A DNA stretch of 64,000 bases from Limnoglobus roseus (GCF_008254045.1 NZ_CP042425.1:992001-1056000), one strand, 5' to 3'; positions 16,343 to 26,935 are shown, numbered from the stretch's first letter. The notes: a model not told the origin generated them from the letters alone. Program-made: numbers and translations.

Positions 16343-19300
16343 GTGTGGACGCCGCGCCGGATTCTGATGCTCGTCATCGGCCTGTTCGCCTTCGGGACGG
16401 CCTACACCGGCTACGCGCAAATCTTCGGGGCCATCGACGGCCTGCCGAACCTGCCGGCCAAGTACCTCGACGCCGTTGACACCCCAGCCCCGCCGATAAT
16501 CTTCCATGAGTCGCCCACGATTCTGCGCTTGAAGGAAGCCTTCGGCCAGAACTGCGTCGAAATCGAATCGAGTTACCCCACGCGGCTCGAACTGCGGGAC
16601 GAGGGGATCGTCTTCGCCGCCGGCCGGCCGGACCCGATCGACAACCCGTCACGGTTCGTGCGGCTCGCGCCGTTCAGCATGGCGCAATTCGGCAAGCCGA
16701 AGGACGGCGAAGTCACGGAAGTGACGACGATGCACGGCGACGAGGCGATCATCGAACTCGATAAGCCGATCGGAAACGAGCGCGAGATGCTCATCGGCAA
16801 GGCGAAGATCATCGGCTTCGAACTGCGGGCCACGCCGAACCCGACCGCCCGCACCGACCCGCGAAACGGCCGCATCCTCATCACGAACAACCAGCAGTCG
16901 AACGACCCGAACAAGGCGTTCGTCTTCAAGACGCCCGGCCCGCTGTTCTACCGCACGCAGGACCACCCGGACGTAATCAACAACCCGAACGCGCCGCACA
17001 TCTGGACGTCCGCCGTCGTCGAGATCGTCAACCGCGAGAACCAACCGCGGCCGATCCGCGGGAGCGGACTGCCGTCGGTGCCGCTGAACGCCGACGACGT
17101 GCTGAACGGCAACATCCTCGCGGACATGGCCCTCGGCCACCACACGCCGCCGCCGACCATCACGGCCGAGGGGATGAAGATTTACCTGAAGCCGCGGAAC
17201 CCGGCCGAGGTGAAACCCGGTGCGAAGTCGGCCGGGTTTGCCGGCATCCGCGAGTTGGTGCTGAACGAGAACGTCGAGTTCAACCTGTGGGGCGACGGCC
17301 AATCGAGCTTCTTCGGCGACAGCCAGCCGAAGCCACCAGCCGCGAAGGGCAAGCCCGACGCGAACGGCGGCGACCCTACCCTCGGCCTGACGGCCCTCGG
17401 CGGCGGCATCATCGACGGTATGGCGGCCGCCCAGCGGTTGAAGGAAAAGTCGCTCGTCCGCATCCGCACGCTCGGGGCGTTCTACTACGATTGGGGCAAG
17501 AACACCGCCCGGTTCGAAGTCTCGCCGCAGGCCAACCCGCTGCTCCCGAACAACGTCGAGGTCACACGCCTGTCGCCGCTCGGCGGCCGCGATCACCTCG
17601 TCTGTCAACTCCTCGAAATCGAGTTCAACGGCCCGATCTCGCGGACGCCGAACGCCCCGCCGAAGGACGGCACGAAGCCGCCGTCGAGTCAGTTCAAGAA
17701 CTTGCGGGCAACCGGCCACAGCGTTTACCTCTCCGCCGAGACGGAAGGCTTGCAGGCGTTCGGCACGGCACTCATTCACGAAACGGAACCGGAGAAGAGG
17801 CTGACGCGGTCCACCCTCCGCGGGTCGCCGCTCGTGGCCGTGCGGCAGGGGAACCGCCTCGTGACCGGGGCCGCCGCCACGCAGACATCGCCCGCCGTTG
17901 TCGGACAGTTGGTGATGGAGTCGATCGAGCCGCCGCCGAACACGAAACAACAGAAGACCAGCCGCGTCGAAGTCCGCGGCGTGGGCAAAGTCGATCTGTT
18001 CGACGAGGTGACGAAAACGAACACCATGACGGCGAGCTGGAAGGAATCGCTCACGCAACTGAAGGACAAGGTCGGCGAGAAGGAGTGCGACCTGCTCGTG
18101 TTCGTCGGCGACGGTCGGTTCACCGACCCGAAGACCGGGTTCGACCTGAAGGCCGACACGCTGAAGCTCTGGCTGGAAGCCGGGCAGTCCGGCTCGAAGG
18201 GCGGCGAGCCGTCGAGCATGGAGTCGGCCAAGCCGGCCCGCGTCCAGGGCATCGGCCACGTCGAAGGCCACTCGGAAGACACGATCATCAAGGACACCGA
18301 CCGCTTCAATGCCTTCTTCCAGGACGTGGCGAAGCCGATTCAACAAGAACAAGCCTCCACTACCACGCCGGCCCCCGCACCCGCGGCGGCCGTGCCGCCG
18401 CCGGCCTTACCGACCGCCTCACCGTTCCTGGAGCCGGTCGTTACGGTGACAGTCGTGAAGCCCAAGCCAAAGCCGATGGAACTATCAGCCCGTCAGATCG
18501 AGGTGCGCATCGCCCGGTCGCCGATGCCTGTGAAGCCGAACACGAAGGAGAAGCCCGGCGTCCGGTACGAGATCGACACTGCCCGGTGCGAGGGCCGTGT
18601 GGTCGCGCACCAGGACGCCGCCGAGGCGAACAAGCCGGACGCCCTGCACATCGTCGGCGAGACGCTGAACATCGACCACCTGCCGGCCGGCCACGCGATG
18701 AAGGTGTTCGGCACGGACGAGAAGCTCGCGTTCGTGCAGTTCGAGGACACGACCATCACCGGCCCGGACGTGGACATCAACCAGCCGAACAACACCGTTA
18801 CTGTGAAGGGCCGCGGCCAACTGCGAATGCCGAGTTCGACCGACCTCGCCGGCACGCCGCTGAACGAAAAGTCCGAGATGCAGATCGACTGGCAGCGGGG
18901 GATGACCTTCAAGGGCGAACTCCGCTCGGCCGAGTTCATCGGGCAGGTTCAGGCCGTGCAACTGCCGCCGGAACGGAAGCCGAACACCGCCGCGAAGGTC
19001 GCCATCAGCGCCGCCCCGTGGCAGCGGTCCTACGTGATCTGCCACCGCCTGTCGGTGCAGTTCGACCGGCCGATCTACTTCAATCAGATGAAGCGGACCG
19101 AGAACGCCCCGGCGGCCCGCACCGCGGACAAGGACAAGAAGGACGAGGCGAAGATCGAGCGCGTCCTCTGCGAACCGCAGCCCGAGGAAGACGGCGGCGG
19201 GAACGCGGCTCGCCCGGCGAACTACGTCTACTTCGCCGACGAGACGATCGACCGCAAGACCGGCAAGCACGTGAAGGCCCAGCGGATCACGGCGAAGTTC

Positions 19301-19927
19301 CTCGACGTGCAGGTACAGGACACCCGCACCGTCATCAACGCCACCGGCCCCGGCGAGACGCGAACGCTGCAACTCGGCTCGAAGGACGCGCAGCCGCAAC
19401 CCGCCGGGACGCCGCCCCCGCCGCCGAACCAGAAGAAGGAAGAGGAGATGAAGCTCACCGTCGTGCGGTTCGCCGAGCGGCTGGTGATCGAGGACAAGAA
19501 GCAGATCTTCCAGAAGGCAGTTTTCACCAGCAACATCCGCGTCTTCCACATCCCGACGCTGGAACTCGACCTGGACGTGCCGGAACACCTCACGCCGCCG
19601 CGGTCGCTAGTGCTGAAGTGCACCGATACCCTGACCACGACCGTCTACCAGAACGCTTCCGGCACGGAGGACCGCCGCACGATGGAAGCCGTGGGCGACG
19701 CCCGCGTGCGGACCGACGACTACGACGGCGTCGGCCACATCGTGAAGTACGACGGCAACCTCATCACGCTGGAAGCCTACGGCGACGGCCAGGCGACGAT
19801 CTACCAACGCAAGGGCACCGGCGTCGGCCGCGAGAAGAACTACAAGAGCGGCAACCCGCTGATCTACAATCTCAAGACCGGCCAGATCAGCGGCAACGAA
19901 AGCTCCGGCGGCACATTCTCGAAGTGA
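16343..19927 (+). CDS. very large envelope protein, LptA/OstA-like (tentative)
   Basis: A 1194-residue protein with GTG start and GAGG upstream. Residues 8-26 form a single N-terminal membrane segment (LMLVIGLFAFGTAYTGYA), so most of it lies outside the cytoplasm. The rest is beta-rich with repeated G-x-G-x-x-x-x-D and 'transient structure' stretches such as NTVTVKGRGQLRMPSSTDL and GHIVKYDGNLITLEAYGDGQ, which resemble LptA/LptD N-domain (OstA) beta-jellyroll repeats. Low-complexity Pro/Ala linkers occur near residues 670-715. Position directly after kdsD-kdsC suggests LPS transport. It is far larger than LptA (~180) or LptC (~190). The family call is inference from pattern and context. Confidence 0.55.
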   Translation: MWTPRRILMLVIGLFAFGTAYTGYAQIFGAIDGLPNLPAKYLDAVDTPAPPIIFHESPTILRLKEAFGQNCVEIESSYPTRLELRDEGIVFAAGRPDPIDNPSRFVRLAPFSMAQFGKPKDGEVTEVTTMHGDEAIIELDKPIGNEREMLIGKAKIIGFELRATPNPTARTDPRNGRILITNNQQSNDPNKAFVFKTPGPLFYRTQDHPDVINNPNAPHIWTSAVVEIVNRENQPRPIRGSGLPSVPLNADDVLNGNILADMALGHHTPPPTITAEGMKIYLKPRNPAEVKPGAKSAGFAGIRELVLNENVEFNLWGDGQSSFFGDSQPKPPAAKGKPDANGGDPTLGLTALGGGIIDGMAAAQRLKEKSLVRIRTLGAFYYDWGKNTARFEVSPQANPLLPNNVEVTRLSPLGGRDHLVCQLLEIEFNGPISRTPNAPPKDGTKPPSSQFKNLRATGHSVYLSAETEGLQAFGTALIHETEPEKRLTRSTLRGSPLVAVRQGNRLVTGAAATQTSPAVVGQLVMESIEPPPNTKQQKTSRVEVRGVGKVDLFDEVTKTNTMTASWKESLTQLKDKVGEKECDLLVFVGDGRFTDPKTGFDLKADTLKLWLEAGQSGSKGGEPSSMESAKPARVQGIGHVEGHSEDTIIKDTDRFNAFFQDVAKPIQQEQASTTTPAPAPAAAVPPPALPTASPFLEPVVTVTVVKPKPKPMELSARQIEVRIARSPMPVKPNTKEKPGVRYEIDTARCEGRVVAHQDAAEANKPDALHIVGETLNIDHLPAGHAMKVFGTDEKLAFVQFEDTTITGPDVDINQPNNTVTVKGRGQLRMPSSTDLAGTPLNEKSEMQIDWQRGMTFKGELRSAEFIGQVQAVQLPPERKPNTAAKVAISAAPWQRSYVICHRLSVQFDRPIYFNQMKRTENAPAARTADKDKKDEAKIERVLCEPQPEEDGGGNAARPANYVYFADETIDRKTGKHVKAQRITAKFLDVQVQDTRTVINATGPGETRTLQLGSKDAQPQPAGTPPPPPNQKKEEEMKLTVVRFAERLVIEDKKQIFQKAVFTSNIRVFHIPTLELDLDVPEHLTPPRSLVLKCTDTLTTTVYQNASGTEDRRTMEAVGDARVRTDDYDGVGHIVKYDGNLITLEAYGDGQATIYQRKGTGVGREKNYKSGNPLIYNLKTGQISGNESSGGTFSK

Positions 19928-19940
19928 GCGTTCTTCTGAT

Positions 19941-19990
19941 ACCCTGAGTGGGCGAGAGGGGAAGGCGTCTTCACCGCGCCCGCTCAGGGT
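19941..19990 (+). terminator. hairpin after the LptA-like gene
   Basis: Arms ACCCTGAGTGGGCG and CGCCCGCTCAGGGT pair with one mismatch across a 22-base loop, 14 bases after the stop. No T-run; could be a terminator or part of a dispersed repeat. The next gene starts at 20086. Confidence 0.45.
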
Positions 19991-20085
19991 AGTAATCACG
20001 TGCGATCTCCTATCCATCTCTCCTCTTTTCCTTATCTCTGTTCTCTGTCTGTCTCCATCCGCCGCCCGCACCGGGTTTCGCGCCC

Positions 20086-21156
20086 ATGATCCGCGTCTAC
20101 CGCTGGGACCCTTCGACCAAGACGGGCTTTTGCCAGGAACGCCCCGACCTGCCCGCGTCGGCGGCCGACGTAACCGGCGACGCCGTCGTCTGGATTGACT
20201 TGGAGAACCCGACGCCGGAGGAAGAGGCCCAAGTCTTTGAGGCCTTCCTGAAAATCCACCCGCTGACCCTCGACGACGTGACGCGGCCGCGGCGATTGCC
20301 TGAGCAAGGGGCACACTTGCCGAAGGTCGAGGAGTTCCCGAACTACCTCTTCGTGGTCGTCAACCCGCTGCCGTGGGAGGTCTGCGACCCGAAACACGAC
20401 GTGCCGCCGGAGTTCGAGGAGACGATGCAGCCGGGGATGCCGAAGAAGCACAGCCCGCGCGTCGGCTGGAAGCGACCACAACTCAGCGGCGTCCTCACGC
20501 ACAACGTCCTCATCACGCACCACTACGACGAACTGCTGTGCGTGAAGACCGTCGGCGACTACGTCCACCGCCGCGGGGAGGCCGCCCGCCGCGGCCCGGA
20601 CTTCCTGTTCCACCTGATCCTCGACGAGATGGTGGACGAGTATGCCCCCGTCGTGGAACGGTTCGGTGAACGCCTCGACAAACTCGAAATCCGCCTCTTC
20701 TCGAAGCCGAACCGGCACACGCTCACGCACCTGTTACGGCTCAAGCGGCAGGTGATCTCCCTGCGCAAGACGCTGATCTTGGAGCGAGAGGTATTGGCCC
20801 GCCTCGTCCGCGGCGAGTTCGAGTTGGTGCAGCACGAAGAGATCGCGTACTACCGCAACGTCTACGACCACCTGGTGCGGTACACGGAACTGATCGAGGG
20901 CGCCCGCGAAATGGTCAGCGATCTGATGCAAACGCACCTCGCGGCCGCGTCGAACCGGCTGAACGAGATCATGAAGGTGCTGACGATGATCTCGACGATC
21001 GGCCTCTTCTGCACGCTGATCGCGGGCATCTACGGCATGAACTTCGAACACATGCCGGAACTGAAGTGGGAGTACGGCTACTACTACGCCCTCGGCCTGA
21101 TGGCCGCCGTTGCCGCCGCGACCCTCGGCTTCTTCCGCTGGCGGAAGTGGATATGA
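20086..21156 (+). CDS. corA: CorA-like magnesium/divalent cation transporter
   Basis: A 356-residue protein with the CorA architecture: a soluble N-domain (VVWIDLENPTPEEE, LPKVEEFPNYLFVVVN), a long helical stalk, then two C-terminal membrane helices. The pore signature GMN is in IYGMNFEHMPEL between them, at the end of TM1. TM2 (YYYALGLMAAVAAATLGFF) is followed by a short basic tail (RWRKWI). It moves Mg2+ or related cations across the inner membrane. An insertion of about 35 residues around PPEFEETMQPGMPKK in the N-domain looks longer than in standard CorA. The next gene overlaps its stop by 4 bases. Confidence 0.9.
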   Translation: MIRVYRWDPSTKTGFCQERPDLPASAADVTGDAVVWIDLENPTPEEEAQVFEAFLKIHPLTLDDVTRPRRLPEQGAHLPKVEEFPNYLFVVVNPLPWEVCDPKHDVPPEFEETMQPGMPKKHSPRVGWKRPQLSGVLTHNVLITHHYDELLCVKTVGDYVHRRGEAARRGPDFLFHLILDEMVDEYAPVVERFGERLDKLEIRLFSKPNRHTLTHLLRLKRQVISLRKTLILEREVLARLVRGEFELVQHEEIAYYRNVYDHLVRYTELIEGAREMVSDLMQTHLAAASNRLNEIMKVLTMISTIGLFCTLIAGIYGMNFEHMPELKWEYGYYYALGLMAAVAAATLGFFRWRKWI

Positions 21157-21854
21157 CGGAGGCGGGATGGAAGTCCTGCCATAGTCCGGTTCCAATGCTG
21201 CAATTCCTGGAGCAGACAAATCGCGTATCCAAACGAAGAGTCCGATTATTGGGTTGCGGGTGTTGTCGCGCCGTATGGGAACATTTCACCGACGAACGGA
21301 GCCACCGGGCCGTGGAGGTCGTCGAAAAGTACGCCGACGGATTCGCTTCCGAGCAAGACATGGAGGAAGCCCAACGACAGTCCTCGATCGCTCGTGACTT
21401 GGCGGTTGGTTCTCTGAGTACGGCCCCTCGTGCCCATCGCTCGCGGCGAGGGCGGATTAGTTCGTGGGCGGCCTATGCCATCACGAACGTGCCGCCTGCA
21501 GATTTTGACATGCCTCGTTTCATAGTTACGGATGTGATCGAGGCCCTGCAAGAACTTGAAGAACTAATCCCCCGCCGAGTCCGAAACTCCCGTCGCCATC
21601 AAGCCGCGATCCTCCGTGACATCTTCGGCGACCCCTTCCGCCCCGTTACCTTTGATTCCCACTGGCAGAGCGAGACGGCCGTTTCGCTCGCCCAAGCAAT
21701 TTACGACGACCGCGCCTTCGACCGGCTGCCGATCCTGGCCGACGCGCTGCAAGACGCGGGGTGCGAGGACGCCGATGTCCTCTCGCACTGCCGCGGCGAT
21801 GGGCCGCATGTCCGCGGATGCTGGGTCGTCGATCTCGTGCTGGGGAAGAAGTGA
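21153..21854 (+). CDS. Gemmata paralogous family protein (CCR / HVRGCW type)
   Basis: A 233-residue cytoplasmic protein of a family I recognise as widely duplicated in Gemmataceae but of unknown function. Landmarks are an N-terminal MTEAGW...PMLQFLEQ, then LLGCGCCRAVWEHFTDERSHRAVEVVEKYADG, a central helical part, IFGDPFRP, FDRLPILADALQDAGCEDADVL and the C-terminal CRGDGPHVRGCWVVDLVLGK. The paired cysteines and histidine could bind metal. ATG at 21153 overlaps the corA stop (ATGA) and has GGAAG upstream; ATG 21195 is an alternative. Third-position GC is lower than in corA, so the coupling may reflect insertion of a mobile-like paralogue. Confidence 0.75.
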   Translation: MTEAGWKSCHSPVPMLQFLEQTNRVSKRRVRLLGCGCCRAVWEHFTDERSHRAVEVVEKYADGFASEQDMEEAQRQSSIARDLAVGSLSTAPRAHRSRRGRISSWAAYAITNVPPADFDMPRFIVTDVIEALQELEELIPRRVRNSRRHQAAILRDIFGDPFRPVTFDSHWQSETAVSLAQAIYDDRAFDRLPILADALQDAGCEDADVLSHCRGDGPHVRGCWVVDLVLGKK

Positions 21855-21861
21855 CTGCGAA

Positions 21862-22320
21862 TCACGGCGTGGGCGGAGGCATTGCGGCAACCGTATGGGG
21901 ATCGATCACCGTGACGCCGGGGTAACGCGAGAAATCGCTGCCGTTGAGCGTCAAGATTCGGTTGATGCCGTGCGTCTGCATCGCGGCCACGAGCCGCGCG
22001 TCGAACGAAACGCGGCCGTGGCAGGCATACGTGACGACGAGCGATTCCCATTCGGCGAAGAGGGTCGGTTGATCCGGGAGGAACGTGAAGAAAGCTTTGA
22101 GCGAACTCACCTGAGTCTGGCACTCGGTGATCGAGAGGCCGAGACCGTTGCTGGCCAGCGGCCGCGTTGCCGTTGCCCAGAATTCGTAGATATTTTGAGG
22201 AACCAAGGCAAAGTGTTCACCCGCCGCACGAAGGACGGCCAGGGCTGATTTCGCCACCCCATGCGCGGCGTCGGCCGGGGCGACGTAACGAAGAAGAATG
22301 TTCGTGTCGAGCAGAATCAC
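21862..22320 (-). CDS. vapC: PIN-domain toxin, VapC-like
   Basis: A 152-residue PIN-domain ribonuclease. The first Asp is in MILLDTNILLRYV (D5), a conserved Glu follows in VPQNIYEFWATATRP, and SFDARLVAAM plus TLNGSDFSRYPGV supply the later acidic residues. VapC toxins cleave tRNA or rRNA in the cytoplasm. The start ATG overlaps the stop of the upstream antitoxin-like gene by 4 bases (ATGA at 22317-22320), the usual arrangement. It ends 7 bases before the convergent Gemmata-family gene. Confidence 0.88.
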   Translation of the reverse strand: MILLDTNILLRYVAPADAAHGVAKSALAVLRAAGEHFALVPQNIYEFWATATRPLASNGLGLSITECQTQVSSLKAFFTFLPDQPTLFAEWESLVVTYACHGRVSFDARLVAAMQTHGINRILTLNGSDFSRYPGVTVIDPHTVAAMPPPTP

Positions 22321-22589
22321 AACTGACTCCGCAACCGTTCCTCGTACATGGCTTCACGGCTGTCGTCGAGTTGAAAGCCCGGGGGGTAGCGTGACGCAGT
22401 TTGCTCGATCAGGGCGTTGAACTCGTGAAACGCCTTCCACCACGCCTCGCCGGTCAGCGGGAGGAACGGGGGCGTGTCGGGAAGTTGCTCGATGGCAGCC
22501 ACCACGAGCGCCTCCGGCGTCGTTTTGCGGGCCGCCGCGAGTTGCGCAAGGCGGTTGAACGTCGGTTCGGGGAGCGTGAGCGTCGGCAT
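22317..22589 (-). CDS. VapB-like antitoxin candidate
   Basis: A 90-residue protein directly upstream of and overlapping the PIN toxin gene. The N-terminal part (MPTLTLPEPTFNRLAQLAAA) resembles a ribbon-helix-helix DNA-binding start, and KTTPEALVVAAIEQL continues it. The C-terminal half (WKAFHEFNALIEQTASRY) would wrap the toxin. Such antitoxins neutralise the toxin and repress their own operon. ATG 22589 is chosen for its AGGAAAAG Shine-Dalgarno and because DNA-binding similarity begins there; an upstream extension to 22664 lacks similarity. Confidence 0.75.
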   Translation of the reverse strand: MPTLTLPEPTFNRLAQLAAARKTTPEALVVAAIEQLPDTPPFLPLTGEAWWKAFHEFNALIEQTASRYPPGFQLDDSREAMYEERLRSQL

Positions 22590-22660
22590 GTCTTTTCCTC
22601 GGGGCGTCTCCATCATACACGACCCCGCCCGGATCGGACGGGGTGCGTACTGACGTATCG

Positions 22661-24286
22661 TCACCCCCGGCTCGCCCGGTAGCGGCGGATCAGCGCGTTC
22701 GTTGAGCTATCGTGGTGCAGCCCCGACTCGTCCTTCGCTTGCAGTTCCGGCAGAATCTTCTGGGCCAGCACCTTGCCCAACTCGACGCCCCATTGGTCGA
22801 ACGAGCCGATGTTCCAGATCGCCCCCTGCGTGAAGACGATGTGCTCGTACAGGGCCACCAGCTTCCCCACTGCCTTCGCGTCGAGTTTCTCCAGCAGGAT
22901 CGTGTTCGACGGACGATTGCCGGGGAACGTGCGGTGCGGCACCAGCCAGTCGGGGTGGCCTTCCGCCTTCACCGCTTCCGCCGTCTTGCCGAAGGCGAGG
23001 GCTTCCGATTGTGCGAACAGGTTCGCCATGAGGATGTCGTGGTGGGCGCCGAGCGGGTTGAGCGTCTTCAGGAAGCCGATGAAGTCGCACGGGATCAGCC
23101 GCGTGCCCTGGTGGATGAGCTGGTAGAACGAGTGCTGGCCGTTCGTCCCCGGCTCGCCCCAGTAGATCGCGCCGGTCGCGTAATCGACCTCGGCGCCGTC
23201 GAGCGTGACCCGCTTGCCGTTGCTCTCCATCGTCAGTTGTTGCAGGTATGCCGGGAACCGCTTCAGGTACTGGTCGTAGGGCAAGATCGCGACCGTTTCC
23301 GCCCCGAAGAAGTCGATATACCAGACGCTGAGTAGGCCCATCAACACGGGCAGGTTCTGCTCGAACGGGGCCGTGCGGAAGTTCTCGTCCATCTCGTGGA
23401 AGCCGGCGAGCATTTCGCGGAACCCGTCCGGCCCCACGGCGAGCATCGTGGACAGGCCGATGGCCGAGTCCATGCTGTACCGGCCGCCGACCCAGTCCCA
23501 GAAGCCGAACATGTTGGCCGTGTCGATGCCGAACTTGCTCACCGCGGCGGCGTTCGTACTGACGGCGACGAAGTGCTTGGCGATCGCCCCGGGGTCGGTC
23601 AGCTTCGACAGCACCCAGTCGCGGGCGGTGTTGGCGTTCGTCATCGTCTCCAGCGTGGTGAACGTTTTCGACGAGATGATGAACAGCGTCTCGGCCGGGT
23701 CGAGGCCGTGCGTCGCCTCGGCGAAGTCGGTGCCGTCGATGTTCGAGACGAACTTGAACTGAATGACCCGCGTCGCGGAGTTCCGCAGGGCCTCGTAGGC
23801 CATCACCGGGCCGAGGTCGGAGCCGCCGATGCCGACGTTGACGATCGTCTTGATCCGCAGGCCGGTGTACCCCAGCCACGCGCCGGACCGCACCTTGTCG
23901 CAGAACGCGCTCATGCGGTCGAGCGTCTCGTGGACGGCCGGCACCACGTTCTCGCCGTCCACCGTGACGACCGCACCCTTCGGCGCGCGGAGGGCGGTGT
24001 GCAACACGGCCCGGTTCTCGGTCTTGTTGATCTTCTGCCCGCTGAACATCGCGCCGATCTTGCCCTTCAGATCGCACGCCGTCGCGAGGTCCAGCAACAG
24101 TTTCACGGTCTCGTCGGTGACGCGGTTCTTCGAATAGTCGAGGAAGATGCCGGCGGCTTCGAGTGTCATCCGCTCGCCCCGCTTCCCGTCGGCGGCGAAC
24201 AGGTCGCGCATGTGCTGACCGCGGACGTTGTCCGCGTGCGACTTCAAGGCGGTCCAACTCGGCAGGCTGGTGAGGGTCGTCGGCAT
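22661..24286 (-). CDS. pgi: glucose-6-phosphate isomerase
   Basis: A 541-residue cytoplasmic enzyme interconverting glucose 6-phosphate and fructose 6-phosphate. Family landmarks are clear: [35 protein letters not shown] phosphate loop, [17 protein letters not shown] signature, and [15 protein letters not shown] near the C-terminus. Length is typical of the long bacterial form. The ATG at 24286 has GGAG seven bases upstream; an extended frame to 24415 contains no conserved residues. It is monocistronic by context, with the prepilin-like gene divergent 206 bases away. Confidence 0.95.
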   Translation of the reverse strand: MPTTLTSLPSWTALKSHADNVRGQHMRDLFAADGKRGERMTLEAAGIFLDYSKNRVTDETVKLLLDLATACDLKGKIGAMFSGQKINKTENRAVLHTALRAPKGAVVTVDGENVVPAVHETLDRMSAFCDKVRSGAWLGYTGLRIKTIVNVGIGGSDLGPVMAYEALRNSATRVIQFKFVSNIDGTDFAEATHGLDPAETLFIISSKTFTTLETMTNANTARDWVLSKLTDPGAIAKHFVAVSTNAAAVSKFGIDTANMFGFWDWVGGRYSMDSAIGLSTMLAVGPDGFREMLAGFHEMDENFRTAPFEQNLPVLMGLLSVWYIDFFGAETVAILPYDQYLKRFPAYLQQLTMESNGKRVTLDGAEVDYATGAIYWGEPGTNGQHSFYQLIHQGTRLIPCDFIGFLKTLNPLGAHHDILMANLFAQSEALAFGKTAEAVKAEGHPDWLVPHRTFPGNRPSNTILLEKLDAKAVGKLVALYEHIVFTQGAIWNIGSFDQWGVELGKVLAQKILPELQAKDESGLHHDSSTNALIRRYRASRG

Positions 24287-24492
24287 TGGCGTCTCCGCGG
24301 CAAGGGTGAAGTGGCTGAGGAAGAGGATACCAAAAGTCCCGTCGCGGGGGAGAAAGAACCGGCCGAAGTAACATTTCCGGACCGCCGACGGTAGGAGGCA
24401 GACCGCACATAGCATTTCGCGAATTTTGTTGCGAACACTCGACCAAGGTTATACGTTGAAATACCATCACCGCCTTCGCCGAGGGTTCCCGC

Positions 24493-25422
<930 letters not shown>

Positions 25423-25427
25423 GCACG

Positions 25428-26393
25428 ATGCGTTCGAAAACTTCACTCTGGTTGTTGATCCTGTTGCTCGTCGCCGGGATGGCGGCGGGCGGCTACGCCG
25501 TCTTCGGTCGAGCCGACCAATCGCTGGCCACGCTGTCCGGCCACGGCACGGTCGTCCGGTGCGTCGCCTGTTCGGCCGACGGGCGACTGATCGCGTCCGC
25601 GGCCGACGATGGCAGCATCCTAGTGTGGGACGCGCCAACGCTCAAGAAACTCCGCGAACTGCCCGGCCACGCGAAGGCCATTCACGGCTTGGCGTTCGCG
25701 CCGACCGGCAGTTTGCTCGCGTCCGTGTCCGACGACCACGACGTGAAACTCTGGGACGCCGACGCCGGAACGGAGGTAGCGACCTTCCACGACTGCCCGA
25801 AGTCCGTCGAGTGTGTGACCTTCTCGCCGGACGGCAAGACGCTGATCGCGGGTGCGGCCGACCGGCTCGTTTACCTGTGGTCGGTCGCGGACAAGAAGCT
25901 GTTGCAAACGCTGAAGGGCCACGCCAAGCACGTCCACGCCGTGGCGACCACCCGCGACGGCAAGCTCCTCGCCACCGGCAGCAGCGACGGCACGGTCCGC
26001 TTCTGGGACGCGAAGGGCAACCCCGCCGGCAGCGTGAAAGCCGCGGGCGGGCACATCAACGCCCTCGCATTCTCGCCGGACGGCCGGACGCTCTTCGCCG
26101 GCGGCAGTGCCACGAAGGTCAAGCTCTGGGACGTGCCCGCGAAGGCGGCAAAACCGGACTGGCCCGGCCCCACGGGAATGGTGATGAGCCTCGCGCTCAG
26201 CACCGACGGGGCGAAGCTGGCGACCGTTCACGAAGACGGCTTGGTCCGCGTCTGGGACGCGACCACCGGCAGTATGCTGGCAACCCTGAAGGGCCACCGC
26301 GGCACAACCATCGGCGTCACCTTTACCGCCGACGGAAACCGGGTCATCACCGCCGGAGCGGACGGTACACTGAAAGTGTGGACCGCGAGTTGA
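25428..26393 (+). CDS. membrane-anchored WD40 repeat protein
   Basis: A 321-residue protein with an N-terminal membrane anchor or signal (SLWLLILLLVAGMAAGGYAVF) and seven WD40 repeats filling residues 30-321, enough for one full beta-propeller. Repeats end in variants of LWD/VWD/FWD/VWT, for example GSILVWDAP, HDVKLWDAD, GTVRFWDAK, GTLKVWTAS, preceded by GH dipeptides. WD40 propellers are binding scaffolds; no enzymatic domain is present. It lies between the DUF1559 gene (5-base gap) and an ATC hydrolase-like gene (9-base gap), so the three are probably co-transcribed. Confidence 0.9.
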   Translation: MRSKTSLWLLILLLVAGMAAGGYAVFGRADQSLATLSGHGTVVRCVACSADGRLIASAADDGSILVWDAPTLKKLRELPGHAKAIHGLAFAPTGSLLASVSDDHDVKLWDADAGTEVATFHDCPKSVECVTFSPDGKTLIAGAADRLVYLWSVADKKLLQTLKGHAKHVHAVATTRDGKLLATGSSDGTVRFWDAKGNPAGSVKAAGGHINALAFSPDGRTLFAGGSATKVKLWDVPAKAAKPDWPGPTGMVMSLALSTDGAKLATVHEDGLVRVWDATTGSMLATLKGHRGTTIGVTFTADGNRVITAGADGTLKVWTAS

Positions 26394-26402
26394 GGGTTTT
26401 CT

Positions 26403-26897
26403 GTGGCAGAGCAACCCATGAGCATCTTGCAACGGCGGCGAATTGAGGCCCTTTTTGCGAAGGAACTGTTGACGCACCTCGTGCCCGAAGTTGGGGCGGA
26501 ACGCGCTCGCGAAATCCTCCGTGCGACCACGACGGCGATGGCCTATCAGTTCGGCGAACGCCTTGCGGGGCAAACCGGCACCGACCGGCCGTCACTGGAG
26601 CCGTTCCGCCGCATCGCGCTGCCGCTCTGGCAAGAAGACGATGCCCTGACGATCGAGTACCTGGAAGAAGGGCCAGAGCGATTGTCGTTCAACGTGACGC
26701 GCTGCCGGTACGCCGAACTGTACCGTGAACTCGGCGTGCCGGAACTCGGCGAACTGCTCTCCTGCACCCGCGACGGCGAACTCGGCCGCGGCTTCAACGA
26801 CCACATCCGACTCACCCGCACGCAAACGATCATGCAAGGGGCGACACACTGCGACTTCCGGTTCCAACTGGAACCCGGAGCGGAAGCGACGGGGTGA
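26403..26897 (+). CDS. L-2-amino-thiazoline-4-carboxylate hydrolase-like protein
   Basis: A 164-residue cytoplasmic protein resembling the ATC hydrolase family: NVTRCRYAELYRELGVPELG, then LLSCTRDGELGRGFNDHI and MQGATHCDFRF, with the conserved N-x-T-x-C, Asp and C-D-F. Characterised members open the thiazoline ring in L-cysteine synthesis from ATC; many homologues have unknown substrates. GTG start at 26403 follows the WD40 stop by 9 bases. The last residues (LEPGAEATG) and the stop are encoded by the left arm of a palindromic repeat, so the original C-terminus was probably replaced. Confidence 0.7.
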   Translation: MAEQPMSILQRRRIEALFAKELLTHLVPEVGAERAREILRATTTAMAYQFGERLAGQTGTDRPSLEPFRRIALPLWQEDDALTIEYLEEGPERLSFNVTRCRYAELYRELGVPELGELLSCTRDGELGRGFNDHIRLTRTQTIMQGATHCDFRFQLEPGAEATG

Positions 26898-26933
26898 GTG
26901 GCGTCCACCCCGTCGCTTCCGCTCCGGGTTCCA
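26869..26933. repeat. palindrome overlapping the stop codon of the ATC hydrolase-like gene
   Basis: Perfect 28-base arms (26869-26896 and 26906-26933) starting TGGAACCCGGAGCGGAAGCG, separated by 9 bases. The left arm encodes the last nine residues and most of the TGA stop. Its right end is 3 bases from the stop of the convergent DUF58 gene. Similar GAACCCGGAGCGGAAGCG elements are, from memory, dispersed in planctomycete genomes. Confidence 0.88.
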
Positions 26934-26935
26934 CG

